Assembly: GCA_021202325.1 (NCBI GenBank) | Contig: JAJQDF010000122.1 | Coordinates: forward strand, 1 to 5,974 | Direction: 5' to 3' | DNA length: 5,974 bases | Source: Clostridiales bacterium | GTDB lineage: Bacteria > Bacillota > Clostridia > Lachnospirales > Anaerotignaceae | Notes under the pieces: model-generated | The model's database searches: none | Told to the model about the DNA's origin: nothing | Seen by the model: only the letters and a program-made list of their open reading frames with translations | Shown here: positions 1 through 5,911 of the stretch, one piece after another | Position numbering within the stretch: the stretch's first letter is position 1 | Layout: the number at the start of each line of letters is the position of its first letter | Program-made: the position numbers and the translations under genes

Positions 1-10
1 GTTGATTATT

Positions 11-97
11 TTATACCAGATTAAGAAATGCATTCTGTACTTCATCATATGATGCTTTGGGAGAAACGCAAAGCACCTTATATGGATATTCAGTCAT
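11..97 (-). pseudogene. Truncated J-domain (DnaJ-like) ORF, probable gene remnant
   Basis: A 28-codon ORF starts with ATG at 97-95 and ends with TAA at 13-11. The peptide contains PYKVLCVSPKASYDEVQ followed by NAFLNLV. This matches the start of a DnaJ J-domain: the Tyr-x-x-Leu-Gly-Val motif of helix I, the small-residue loop, and helix II (D/E-E-I/V-x-x-A-Y/F-x-x-L). The usual Gly after Leu is Cys10. The ORF stops before the HPD tripeptide that stimulates Hsp70 ATPase, so the product as written could not act as a co-chaperone. Upstream there is a modest AAGAGAT ribosome site nine bases from the ATG. It is downstream of and codirectional with the DUF5685-like gene. Only ten bases remain after the stop, so I cannot tell whether the frame resumes beyond a nonsense mutation or frameshift. 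The J-domain resemblance is clear despite the short length. The pseudogene status is inference. Confidence 0.6.
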
Positions 98-133
98 TAT
101 GGTTTTAATCTCTTAATTGACTCAATTTTAAAC

Positions 134-164
134 ATTTTATTATTATATACTATAATAATAAAAT
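134..164. repeat. Perfect 14-bp AT-only inverted repeat
   Basis: Positions 134-147 and 151-164 are exact reverse complements, separated by a three-base loop (148-150). All 28 arm bases are A or T. The repeat lies between the stop of the DUF5685-like gene (217) and the start of the J-domain remnant (97). It contains TATAAT on both strands: 142-147 on the minus strand and 151-156 on the plus strand. It could be a weak transcript-end hairpin, an operator, or a simple AT palindrome. With no G-C pairs it would be a poor intrinsic terminator. The rest of 98-216 is AT-rich with nothing else I can name. Confidence 0.6.
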
Positions 165-170
165 TTGGAA
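142..170 (-). promoter_or_regulatory. Possible weak promoter for the J-domain remnant
   Basis: On the minus strand a perfect -10 TATAAT (147-142) is preceded, after 17 bases, by TTCCAA (170-165). That hexamer matches only three of six positions of the -35 consensus. Transcription would start near 135, giving a leader of about 38 bases before the ATG at 97. The -10 lies inside the AT palindrome, where TATAAT-like strings arise easily, so this is weak evidence. Confidence 0.25.
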
Positions 171-216
171 GTGAAATAGGTCGGATTTAATGCATATTTA
201 AGACAATTAGCAATTT

Positions 217-1083
217 TTAATCACTAATTATGTTCTGATTTTGCGCTTTACTGTCTGAATTGCCTTTTTTATTTTCCTTTTCCTTCTTGGCCGTTTTCAG
301 GCTGTAGCGGGTCCATACTCCGGAATATATTATATTCTTTATTATACCCTCGTTTTTCTTGAATGGAAGGGTGAACAGAGTCTCGGCACATTCTGCAATG
401 AGCATGGTAAGAACAGATTCGGTTATTGAAGGACTTATTGACGTAAGGGGATTATATCTTTCCTTTTTTATGTCGTCGCTTAAGTCGTCCCAAGCATCCA
501 TGATGTATATAAACCTTCCTAGAGCCGACATTGATTTTCGCAGAGTTTGGGAGTATTCATCCTCTTTTACAATAAATATTTCGCCCAAAAGCTTTCCGAA
601 TATATTTGCTGGGATATCAGGGGACATAATCCCTTTTTTCTCAACCTCAGCCAGCTCAGCAAGGCACTTTTCTACAGCGGCACACTGATTTGGATATTTG
701 TACCATATTTTGTCGTAGTCCTTTTTCAGAAATGAAGCTCCAAGTCTGGCGGCGCCATTTTTGTCGTCATTCCAGTCATCCAGAAGCTTGTTGTATACTA
801 ATACAATGTTCATATCGGCGGCATATTCTGTGTAGAAATTGACAATATAATTATGGCGCTTTGTCGGATGAGTCATACATCGTTCCTCTCCTATAGTATC
901 AGCAGGATCATATAGCGAGGACACTACAAGAATAAGGAATGTCATGTCGTAGGTAAGGGTAAGGCGGCTTAAGCCGCCATGCCTCTCCTTAAGTGTACGG
1001 CAAAGGCCGCAGTACATTCCCTTATATATTTTCAGTTCATCTTCGGTCAGTGCCTCAGTATGGGCTGTGACATACCCGAACAT
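217..1083 (-). CDS. DUF5685-like protein, CxxC-containing, all-helical, function unknown
   Basis: The 288-residue protein begins MFGYV and carries Y-C25-G-L-C28 with a further Cys69 and His77 nearby, followed by long helical stretches. I recognise this N-terminal pattern (MFGYV, then YCGLC, then a YDxTFL stretch at 45-50) as the DUF5685 family of clostridia, from memory. No activity is established to my knowledge. The Cys/His set could bind a metal. Two Asp-rich stretches, DDWNDD at 102-107 and DAWDDLSDD at 196-204 followed by RYNP at 209-212, recall the paired motifs of isoprenoid (squalene/phytoene-type) synthases; that link is inference. Residues 263-288 are a charged, low-complexity tail. 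There is no signal peptide. The start is four bases after the stop of the zinc-ribbon gene, with a weak AAAGAG ribosome site eight bases upstream, which suggests translational coupling. The frame is intact and the length looks full. Confidence 0.8.
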   Translation of the reverse strand: MFGYVTAHTEALTEDELKIYKGMYCGLCRTLKERHGGLSRLTLTYDMTFLILVVSSLYDPADTIGEERCMTHPTKRHNYIVNFYTEYAADMNIVLVYNKLLDDWNDDKNGAARLGASFLKKDYDKIWYKYPNQCAAVEKCLAELAEVEKKGIMSPDIPANIFGKLLGEIFIVKEDEYSQTLRKSMSALGRFIYIMDAWDDLSDDIKKERYNPLTSISPSITESVLTMLIAECAETLFTLPFKKNEGIIKNIIYSGVWTRYSLKTAKKEKENKKGNSDSKAQNQNIISD

Positions 1084-1087
1084 AGTA

Positions 1088-1510
1088 TCAGCTCTTTCTT
1101 ATGAATTGCTCGCCGCATTTAGGGCAGGTAATCTGAATTTTGCCTTTGCCTTTGGGAACTCTGTTTAAAACACCGCATTTAGGACATTTAAAGAACTTAT
1201 AATCCTTGCTTTGTTCGGCTCTTTCTTTTCTGCGCTGTTTATTGACAGCTCTGCCATAGCGCAATGACTGGAATTTTTGGTTCTCAGCCTGACGCTTGGC
1301 AATATTTCTGGAAAACATACGGTAATAGCAGAGAAAGAGAGTTATTACTCCCAATAACCATATAATTGAACCAATATTTCCATAAACTCTTGTAATAATA
1401 AGCGCCAATATCAGAAGCACCAAAGCCACTACTGACAAAAGCTTGTTCAAATCATCAGTGCCGTAACGTCCGGCCAAAAATCTAGCAAGTTTTTCTCTCA
1501 TGATTCCCAT
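1088..1510 (-). CDS. Small two-helix membrane protein with C-terminal zinc ribbon
   Basis: The 140-residue protein has an amphipathic basic N-terminus (REKLARFLAGRYG, 5-17). Two hydrophobic segments follow, at about 24-41 and 46-63, then a very basic linker (64-107). At the end is a zinc ribbon made of C109-P-K-C112-G and C129-P-K-C132-G. The four cysteines and the VPKGKGKIQITCPKCG stretch resemble zinc ribbons of the MJ0042 style. Both ends are probably cytoplasmic, since the loop between helices is short and the flanks are basic. The function is unknown; recruiting a partner or nucleic acid to the membrane is possible but speculative. The start is uncertain. AAAAGGAG ends only three bases before ATG 1510 and twelve before the in-frame ATG at 1501. 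The second start (MREKLARF) looks more like the family. It is the first gene of its unit and is probably cotranscribed with the DUF5685-like gene. Confidence 0.8.
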   Translation of the reverse strand: MGIMREKLARFLAGRYGTDDLNKLLSVVALVLLILALIITRVYGNIGSIIWLLGVITLFLCYYRMFSRNIAKRQAENQKFQSLRYGRAVNKQRRKERAEQSKDYKFFKCPKCGVLNRVPKGKGKIQITCPKCGEQFIRKS

Positions 1511-1556
1511 TATCTCCTTTTGCTTTAAGTTTCTTAATTAATAGGGTATTAAAAGT

Positions 1557-1585
1557 ATTTAACACCTATGATGCGCAATTGTCAA
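1557..1585 (-). promoter_or_regulatory. Sigma-A-type promoter for the zinc-ribbon / DUF5685 unit
   Basis: On the minus strand a perfect -35 TTGACA (1585-1580) is followed after 17 bases by TTAAAT (1562-1557), four of six matches to the -10 consensus. Transcription would start near 1550, leaving a leader of about 40 bases that contains the AAAAGGAGATA ribosome site (1521-1511). It begins three bases past the T-run of the efflux operon's terminator, so the downstream genes appear to have their own transcription. Confidence 0.65.
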
Positions 1586-1587
1586 GT

Positions 1588-1636
1588 TAAAAAGATAAAG
1601 CCGTGAACCGGATTCAAATGCTCCATTCACGGCTTT
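1588..1636 (-). terminator. Intrinsic terminator of the marR-ABC exporter operon
   Basis: Arms 1626-1636 and 1597-1607 are perfect 11-bp reverse complements (AAAGCCGTGAA / TTCACGGCTTT) around an 18-base loop. A three-base GGA/TCC pairing (1610-1612 with 1622-1624) could extend the stem inward. On the minus strand the stem is followed by ATCTTTTT (1596-1589). It begins 19 bases after the stop of the last exporter gene. On the plus strand the following sequence is less T-rich, so termination is mainly for the minus-strand operon. Confidence 0.88.
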
Positions 1637-1655
1637 TGATTATTAATTCACTATA

Positions 1656-3596
1656 TTATTCCAGCTCAAATGCGCCTGTATAGAGTTGGTAATATTTGCC
1701 TTTCTGTTCGATAAGCTCTTCGTGGCTTCCTCTTTCTATAATCTTACCATGTTCAAGTACCATGATAGCCTTGGAGTTCTGAACCGTTGAAAGCCTATGG
1801 GCTATTACAAATACTGTTCTGCCTTCCATAAGCGAGTCCATACCTTTTTGTACGATGGATTCTGTTCTGGTATCGATGGAGGATGTGGCTTCATCAAGTA
1901 TCATAACAGGAGGATCGGCTACAGCTGCCCTTGCTATAGATATAAGCTGTCTCTGTCCCTGTGAAAGCGAACCGCCGTCGCCTGTCAGTACCGTGTCATA
2001 ACCGTCAGGAAGCATCATTATGAAGTCATGGGCATTGGCAAGCTTTGAAGCCGTAATAACTTCTTCATCTGTAGCATCAAGTCTGCCGTAACGGATGTTT
2101 TCCATAATTGTTCCGGTAAAGAGGTTTACATCCTGAAGAACTATACCGAGGGAATGTCTCAAGTCATTCTTCTTAATATCCTTTACGCTTATTCCGTCGT
2201 AGGTGATAACACCGTCCTGTATGTCGTAGAAACGATTTATAAGGTTGGTTATTGTTGTCTTTCCTGCGCCGGTAGCGCCTACAAAGGCTATCTTCTGACC
2301 GGGCTTAGCATACAACGATATATCGTGAAGTATGGGTTTACCTTCTTCATAGGCAAAGTCAACATTCTTGAAACGAACATCTCCTTTGAGCTCCACATAT
2401 TCGTAACCGTTATCTTTCGGAACTTTCCAAGCCCATAATCTTGAATGTCTTGTTGTTTCGGTTAAAGTGCCGTTGTTTTCACGCTCAACATTAACCAATG
2501 TTACTGTGCCTTCGTCATCTTCGTATTTCTCATCCATAAGTTCGAATATACGCTCAGCACCGGCAAGAGCCATAACAACTGAGTTCAGCTGCTGTGAAAT
2601 CTGGGTAATAGGGTTCGTCAAGCTCTTTGAAAGGGCAAGGAATGAAGCAATAATACCTAATGTAAGTCCGCCGAATCCATTGATGGCCATAAAGCCGCCG
2701 ATTATAGCAATACAAATATATTCGAGGTTTCCCAAGTTGCCCATAATAGGCATCAGTATATTTGCAAAGGTATTGGCGTTAGTCATGTTTTGACGAAGAG
2801 CCTCATTCTTTTCATCAAAGCCTTCTTCGGCCTTTTCCTCATGACAGAATACCTTTATTACCTTTTGGCCGTTTATCATTTCTTCTATATAACCGTTAAG
2901 GTCACCGAGAGACCTCTGCTGCTTAACGAAATATTTAGATGAATTTCCGGCAATTTTTCTTGCAGCAATAAGCATTAAGCAAATGAATACAACAACAAAG
3001 AGTGTCAGCCATATACTTAATCTTATCATAGATATTGCCACAGCCGCAATAGTAACTGAAGATGAAATGAACATTGGCAGTGACTGCGACAGCATCTGAC
3101 GAAGTGTATCTGTATCGTTTGTGTAATGGCTCATTACATCGCCGTGAGTATGCGTATCAAAATATTTTATAGGCAGAGTCTGCATATGTGTAAACATATC
3201 ATCACGGACATTTTTAAGCACTCCCTGAGATATTCCAACCATTATTCTGTTATACAGGAAGGTTGAAATAACACCTATCAGATAGATTGCTGCCATCTGC
3301 ATAATTGCATGGAAGAATGGCGTGAAATCTGTGCTTCCTGTATTGAGCATAGGTGTAATATAGTCATCGATTACAGACTCTATAAAGAGTGAGCCTCTTA
3401 CGTTTGCTACTGCGCTTATTATAATACAAACTATTACTATTATAAATTGTATTTTATATTTTCCGATATAGGACAAGAGGCGTTTAATGGTCTGTCCCAT
3501 GTTATTAACTTTAGGTCTGGGGCCTCTGGCAGCTCCTCTTCCGCCGGGACCTCCCATCATAGGTCTTGAAGTCATAGAACTTGAATTTTCAGCCAT
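1656..3596 (-). CDS. ABC exporter half-transporter, catalytic-site subunit (permease-ATPase)
   Basis: This 646-residue protein fuses a six-helix membrane domain (helices near 51-66, 98-116, 172-190, 194-211, 288-306 and 308-325) to an ATP-binding domain (about 402-646). Visible motifs are Walker A GATGAGKT (440-447), Q-loop Gln488, signature LSQGQ (544-548), Walker B VMILDE with catalytic Glu569, D-loop SSID (572-575) and switch His600. Walker A, Glu and His are intact, but the signature is LSQGQ instead of LSGGQ, as in TM288 of the heterodimeric exporter TM287/288. It should therefore supply the hydrolysing half of the active ATP site and the faulty signature of the other. The N-terminus (1-35) is a Gly/Pro/Arg/Met-rich, probably disordered tail. 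The linker between domains (about 357-402) is longer than in the partner. Its start overlaps the partner's stop (TAATG), with AAAAGGAGG nine bases upstream. The role is ATP-driven export, probably of drugs, lipids or peptides; the substrate is unknown. Confidence 0.93.
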   Translation of the reverse strand: MAENSSSMTSRPMMGGPGGRGAARGPRPKVNNMGQTIKRLLSYIGKYKIQFIIVIVCIIISAVANVRGSLFIESVIDDYITPMLNTGSTDFTPFFHAIMQMAAIYLIGVISTFLYNRIMVGISQGVLKNVRDDMFTHMQTLPIKYFDTHTHGDVMSHYTNDTDTLRQMLSQSLPMFISSSVTIAAVAISMIRLSIWLTLFVVVFICLMLIAARKIAGNSSKYFVKQQRSLGDLNGYIEEMINGQKVIKVFCHEEKAEEGFDEKNEALRQNMTNANTFANILMPIMGNLGNLEYICIAIIGGFMAINGFGGLTLGIIASFLALSKSLTNPITQISQQLNSVVMALAGAERIFELMDEKYEDDEGTVTLVNVERENNGTLTETTRHSRLWAWKVPKDNGYEYVELKGDVRFKNVDFAYEEGKPILHDISLYAKPGQKIAFVGATGAGKTTITNLINRFYDIQDGVITYDGISVKDIKKNDLRHSLGIVLQDVNLFTGTIMENIRYGRLDATDEEVITASKLANAHDFIMMLPDGYDTVLTGDGGSLSQGQRQLISIARAAVADPPVMILDEATSSIDTRTESIVQKGMDSLMEGRTVFVIAHRLSTVQNSKAIMVLEHGKIIERGSHEELIEQKGKYYQLYTGAFELE

Positions 3597-5329
3597 TATT
3601 CCTCGCCTCCTTTTGTCTGTGATTCATATACTTCTCTGTATATGTCGTTAGACTTAATAAGTTCATCGTGGGTACCAACAGCATTGATTCCGCCGTTATC
3701 AAGAACTATTATCTTATCAGCATCCTGAACCGATGATATTCTCTGAGCTATAATAAGTTTTGTTGTATTAGGTATTTCTTCTCTGAATGCCTTTCTTATC
3801 TTAGCATCTGTGGCTGTATCAACCGCACTGGTAGAGTCATCAAGGATAAGTATTTTAGGCTTTTTGAGCAATGCTCTTGCAATACAAAGTCTCTGCTTCT
3901 GACCGCCTGAAACATTGGATCCTCCCTGTTCAATATATGTGTCATATTTGTCAGGGAACTGCTCTATGAACTCATCGGCACAGGCCAGCTGACAGACTCT
4001 GATAAGCTCTTCATCGGAAGCGTTTTCATCGCCCCAACGGAGGTTTTCCTTAATTGTGCCGGAGAAAAGAACATTTTTCTGGAGAACAACGGCAACGTCA
4101 TTTCTTAAAGCTTCCAGGTCATAATTTCTTACATCTAATCCGCCTACCTCTACAGAACCTTCCGTTACGTCATACAGACGGGGGATAAGAGATACAAATG
4201 TGGACTTGGATGAACCTGTTCCGCCTATGATACCAACGGTTTCGCCCGAGACAATATCAAGGTTGATATTTTTAAGGCTAAGCTTTCCGCCTTCGCCTGC
4301 ATAGCTGAAGTTTACATTCTTGAAGGAAATAGAGCCGTCTTTTACATCGAATATAGGCTCTTCATTGTCTTTAATATCTGGAACTTCGATTAGAACCTCA
4401 TAAATACGGTCGCCGGCAGCCTTTGCCATTGTGAGCATTACGAAAATCATAGAGAGCATCATAAGGCTCATAAGTATCTGCATTGTATATGTCGTTATGC
4501 TGACAAGGTTTCCTGTAAGCATTTCTCCCTGAATTATGAAGTTAGCGCCAAACCATAATGCAAGCAGCATAGAGGTATATACACATAACTGCATAAGAGG
4601 GCTGTTAAGTTCATGGAGTTTTGCTAATCTTGAGAAATCTTTATATATATCAGCAGTAGAATCTTTAAATTTTTCAATTTCATGATCTTCACGAACAAAT
4701 GATTTTACTACTCTTATTCCTCTCAGATTTTCCTGGACTATAGCATTGAGCTTATCATATTTTTTAAATACTCTCTTAAATATAGGCTGAGCATGGCTCA
4801 TAATTAAAAACAGTCCTATACCAAGAACAGGAATAACGCACAGATATATAACAGCAATCTTTCTGTTAATTGTAAGTACAGCAAAGAATGCGCAGACAAG
4901 CATTATAGGTGACCTTACGGCAACACGGATAAGCATCATATAAGCCTGCTGTACGTTTGTTACGTCGGTAGTAAGCCTTGTAACAATTGATGCTGTCGAA
5001 AATTTATCTATATTTTTGAAGGAATAATCCTGTACTTTATAGTATATATCATGTCTAAGGTTGGCTGAGAATCCGGCAGCGGCTGAGGCTGCATATTTTC
5101 CGCTCATGGCTCCGCAGAAAAGGGAAATCATACACAATACTATAAGAATTATTCCGGTTTTAATTACATAATTCATGTCGCCCAAATTAATGCCGTAGTC
5201 AATAAGGTTTGCCATTAGAAGAGGAATAATTACTTCTAAAACTACCTCAAATATGACAAAAATGGGGGCGAGCAGTGAGTCTTTCTTATACTGTCTTATG
5301 GATTTAGACAGTTCTTTTATCATACCCAT
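3596..5329 (-). CDS. ABC exporter half-transporter, degenerate-site subunit (permease-ATPase)
   Basis: The 577-residue protein has six membrane helices (about 17-40, 56-75, 131-153, 157-177, 243-264, 276-300) followed by an ATP-binding domain (about 333-577). Motifs are Walker A GGTGSSKS (369-376), Q-loop Gln417, a good signature VSGGQ (473-477), Walker B ILILDD (493-498), D-loop SAVD (501-504) and IIAQR (526-530). The catalytic Glu is replaced by Asp498 and the switch His by Gln529, as in the non-hydrolysing subunit TM287. The last Gly of Walker A is Ser374. It should pair with the downstream subunit, lending it an intact signature while its own site binds ATP with little or no turnover. The start is fixed by a perfect AAGGAGGT (5345-5338) eight bases upstream; Met3 would be too far away. 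It follows marR by 25 bases. Its last codons (KGGEE) also form the ribosome site of the next gene. The substrate is unknown. Confidence 0.93.
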   Translation of the reverse strand: MGMIKELSKSIRQYKKDSLLAPIFVIFEVVLEVIIPLLMANLIDYGINLGDMNYVIKTGIILIVLCMISLFCGAMSGKYAASAAAGFSANLRHDIYYKVQDYSFKNIDKFSTASIVTRLTTDVTNVQQAYMMLIRVAVRSPIMLVCAFFAVLTINRKIAVIYLCVIPVLGIGLFLIMSHAQPIFKRVFKKYDKLNAIVQENLRGIRVVKSFVREDHEIEKFKDSTADIYKDFSRLAKLHELNSPLMQLCVYTSMLLALWFGANFIIQGEMLTGNLVSITTYTMQILMSLMMLSMIFVMLTMAKAAGDRIYEVLIEVPDIKDNEEPIFDVKDGSISFKNVNFSYAGEGGKLSLKNINLDIVSGETVGIIGGTGSSKSTFVSLIPRLYDVTEGSVEVGGLDVRNYDLEALRNDVAVVLQKNVLFSGTIKENLRWGDENASDEELIRVCQLACADEFIEQFPDKYDTYIEQGGSNVSGGQKQRLCIARALLKKPKILILDDSTSAVDTATDAKIRKAFREEIPNTTKLIIAQRISSVQDADKIIVLDNGGINAVGTHDELIKSNDIYREVYESQTKGGEE

Positions 5330-5354
5330 TGTATTTTACCTCCTTAAAGTTGAA

Positions 5355-5813
5355 TTATTTTGTGCCAAGATTGATACACAGGTTTGATTCCATTTTATCA
5401 ATAACATTGAAAAACACTTCCAGTTCTTCAGGTGTTATTCCTTTTCTTACATTTGCTTCTGTATTACCAATTGCAGTGAGTGTTGCATCAATAGCATTTT
5501 CGGCCTTATCGGTCAGAACAAGCTTTTTGAGTCTGGCATCGTTTGCAACACGCTCACGTCTTATATAACCGTTTTTTTCAAGAATTTGCAGCATAGCGGT
5601 TGATGTAGACGGCCTGACGCCAAGTTTAGTCTCGATATCACGCTGATAAACGTCTCTGCCTGCTTCTTTCTCTCTGTTTATATATCCAAGTATATGCATA
5701 TGCCTCCCGGTAAGGTCCGGAAGGCCGTTTTTTTCCTTCTCAATTACCATATACCTTTCAATAAGGCTTGAAAGACGCTTTATCTCAGGAGCAACTGTTC
5801 TGTCGATACTCAT
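5355..5813 (-). CDS. MarR-family winged-helix transcriptional regulator
   Basis: The 152-residue protein has the MarR layout. An N-terminal dimerisation helix (about 6-27) leads to the winged helix-turn-helix (about 34-101), and C-terminal helices (about 102-147) complete the dimer interface. The recognition helix lies near VRPSTSTAMLQILEKNGYI (66-84). The wing (RRERVANDARLKKLVLT, 85-101) carries the family's Asp-x-Arg (Asp92, Arg94). There is one cysteine, Cys146, so an OhrR-style two-cysteine switch within a monomer is unlikely; ligand binding is the likelier signal. The start is fixed by GGAGGT (5825-5820) six bases upstream. It is the first gene of the operon with the exporter pair, 25 bases ahead of it, and palindromes of SlyA/MarR type overlap the start of transcription. 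Autorepression together with the pump is the natural inference. The ligand is unknown. Confidence 0.92.
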   Translation of the reverse strand: MSIDRTVAPEIKRLSSLIERYMVIEKEKNGLPDLTGRHMHILGYINREKEAGRDVYQRDIETKLGVRPSTSTAMLQILEKNGYIRRERVANDARLKKLVLTDKAENAIDATLTAIGNTEANVRKGITPEELEVFFNVIDKMESNLCINLGTK

Positions 5814-5849
5814 TTTTTCACCTCCAAATCAGTTATATTATAAGACAGT

Positions 5850-5875
5850 TACCAAACTAACTATTAGGTATCTAA
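5850..5875. promoter_or_regulatory. Probable MarR operator cluster (TTAG/CTAA palindromes)
   Basis: Two overlapping palindromes are visible. TTAG-N4-CTAA lies at 5864-5875 (TTAGGTATCTAA, 10 of 12 positions symmetric), close in form to the SlyA site TTAGCAAGCTAA. A wider one, TACCAAA-N7-TTAGGTA, covers 5850-5870 with one mismatched pair. A further CTAA at 5857-5860 makes CTAA-CTA-TTAG. They sit just downstream of the -10 box, at or after the expected start near 5877, where a bound repressor would block transcription. Binding by the neighbouring MarR protein is inference. Confidence 0.6.
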
Positions 5876-5883
5876 CGAAATAT

Positions 5884-5911
5884 ATTATACAATATTATCT
5901 AAAATAATCAA
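5884..5911 (-). promoter_or_regulatory. Sigma-A-type promoter of the marR-ABC exporter operon
   Basis: On the minus strand TTGATT (5911-5906, four of six to the -35 consensus) is followed after 16 bases by a perfect TATAAT (5889-5884). Transcription would start near 5877, giving a leader of about 63 bases that contains the operator-like palindromes and the marR ribosome site. The rest of the region to the window end (5912-5974) is AT-rich with no gene visible. Confidence 0.65.

Noticed and set aside
359..735. Plus-strand open frames of 109 and 62 codons
   Set aside because: They lie antisense inside the DUF5685-like gene, have no convincing ribosome site or recognisable domain, and are explained by the coding frame opposite.
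2154..2793. Plus-strand open frames of 94 and 108 codons
   Set aside because: They are antisense to the well-supported second exporter subunit and show no family resemblance.
5329..5568. Plus-strand open frame of 79 codons opposite marR
   Set aside because: It is antisense to the C-terminal half of a clear MarR protein and its Ser/Leu-rich translation is typical of a shadow frame.
5837..5842. Second TATAAT on the minus strand close to marR
   Set aside because: No acceptable -35 hexamer lies 16-18 bases upstream, and there is no extended -10 TGn; the box at 5884-5889 is better supported.
5814..5880. Riboswitch or structured attenuator in the marR leader
   Set aside because: The leader is about 63 bases, AT-rich and without a GC-bearing stem or terminator; the palindromes are better read as protein-binding sites.
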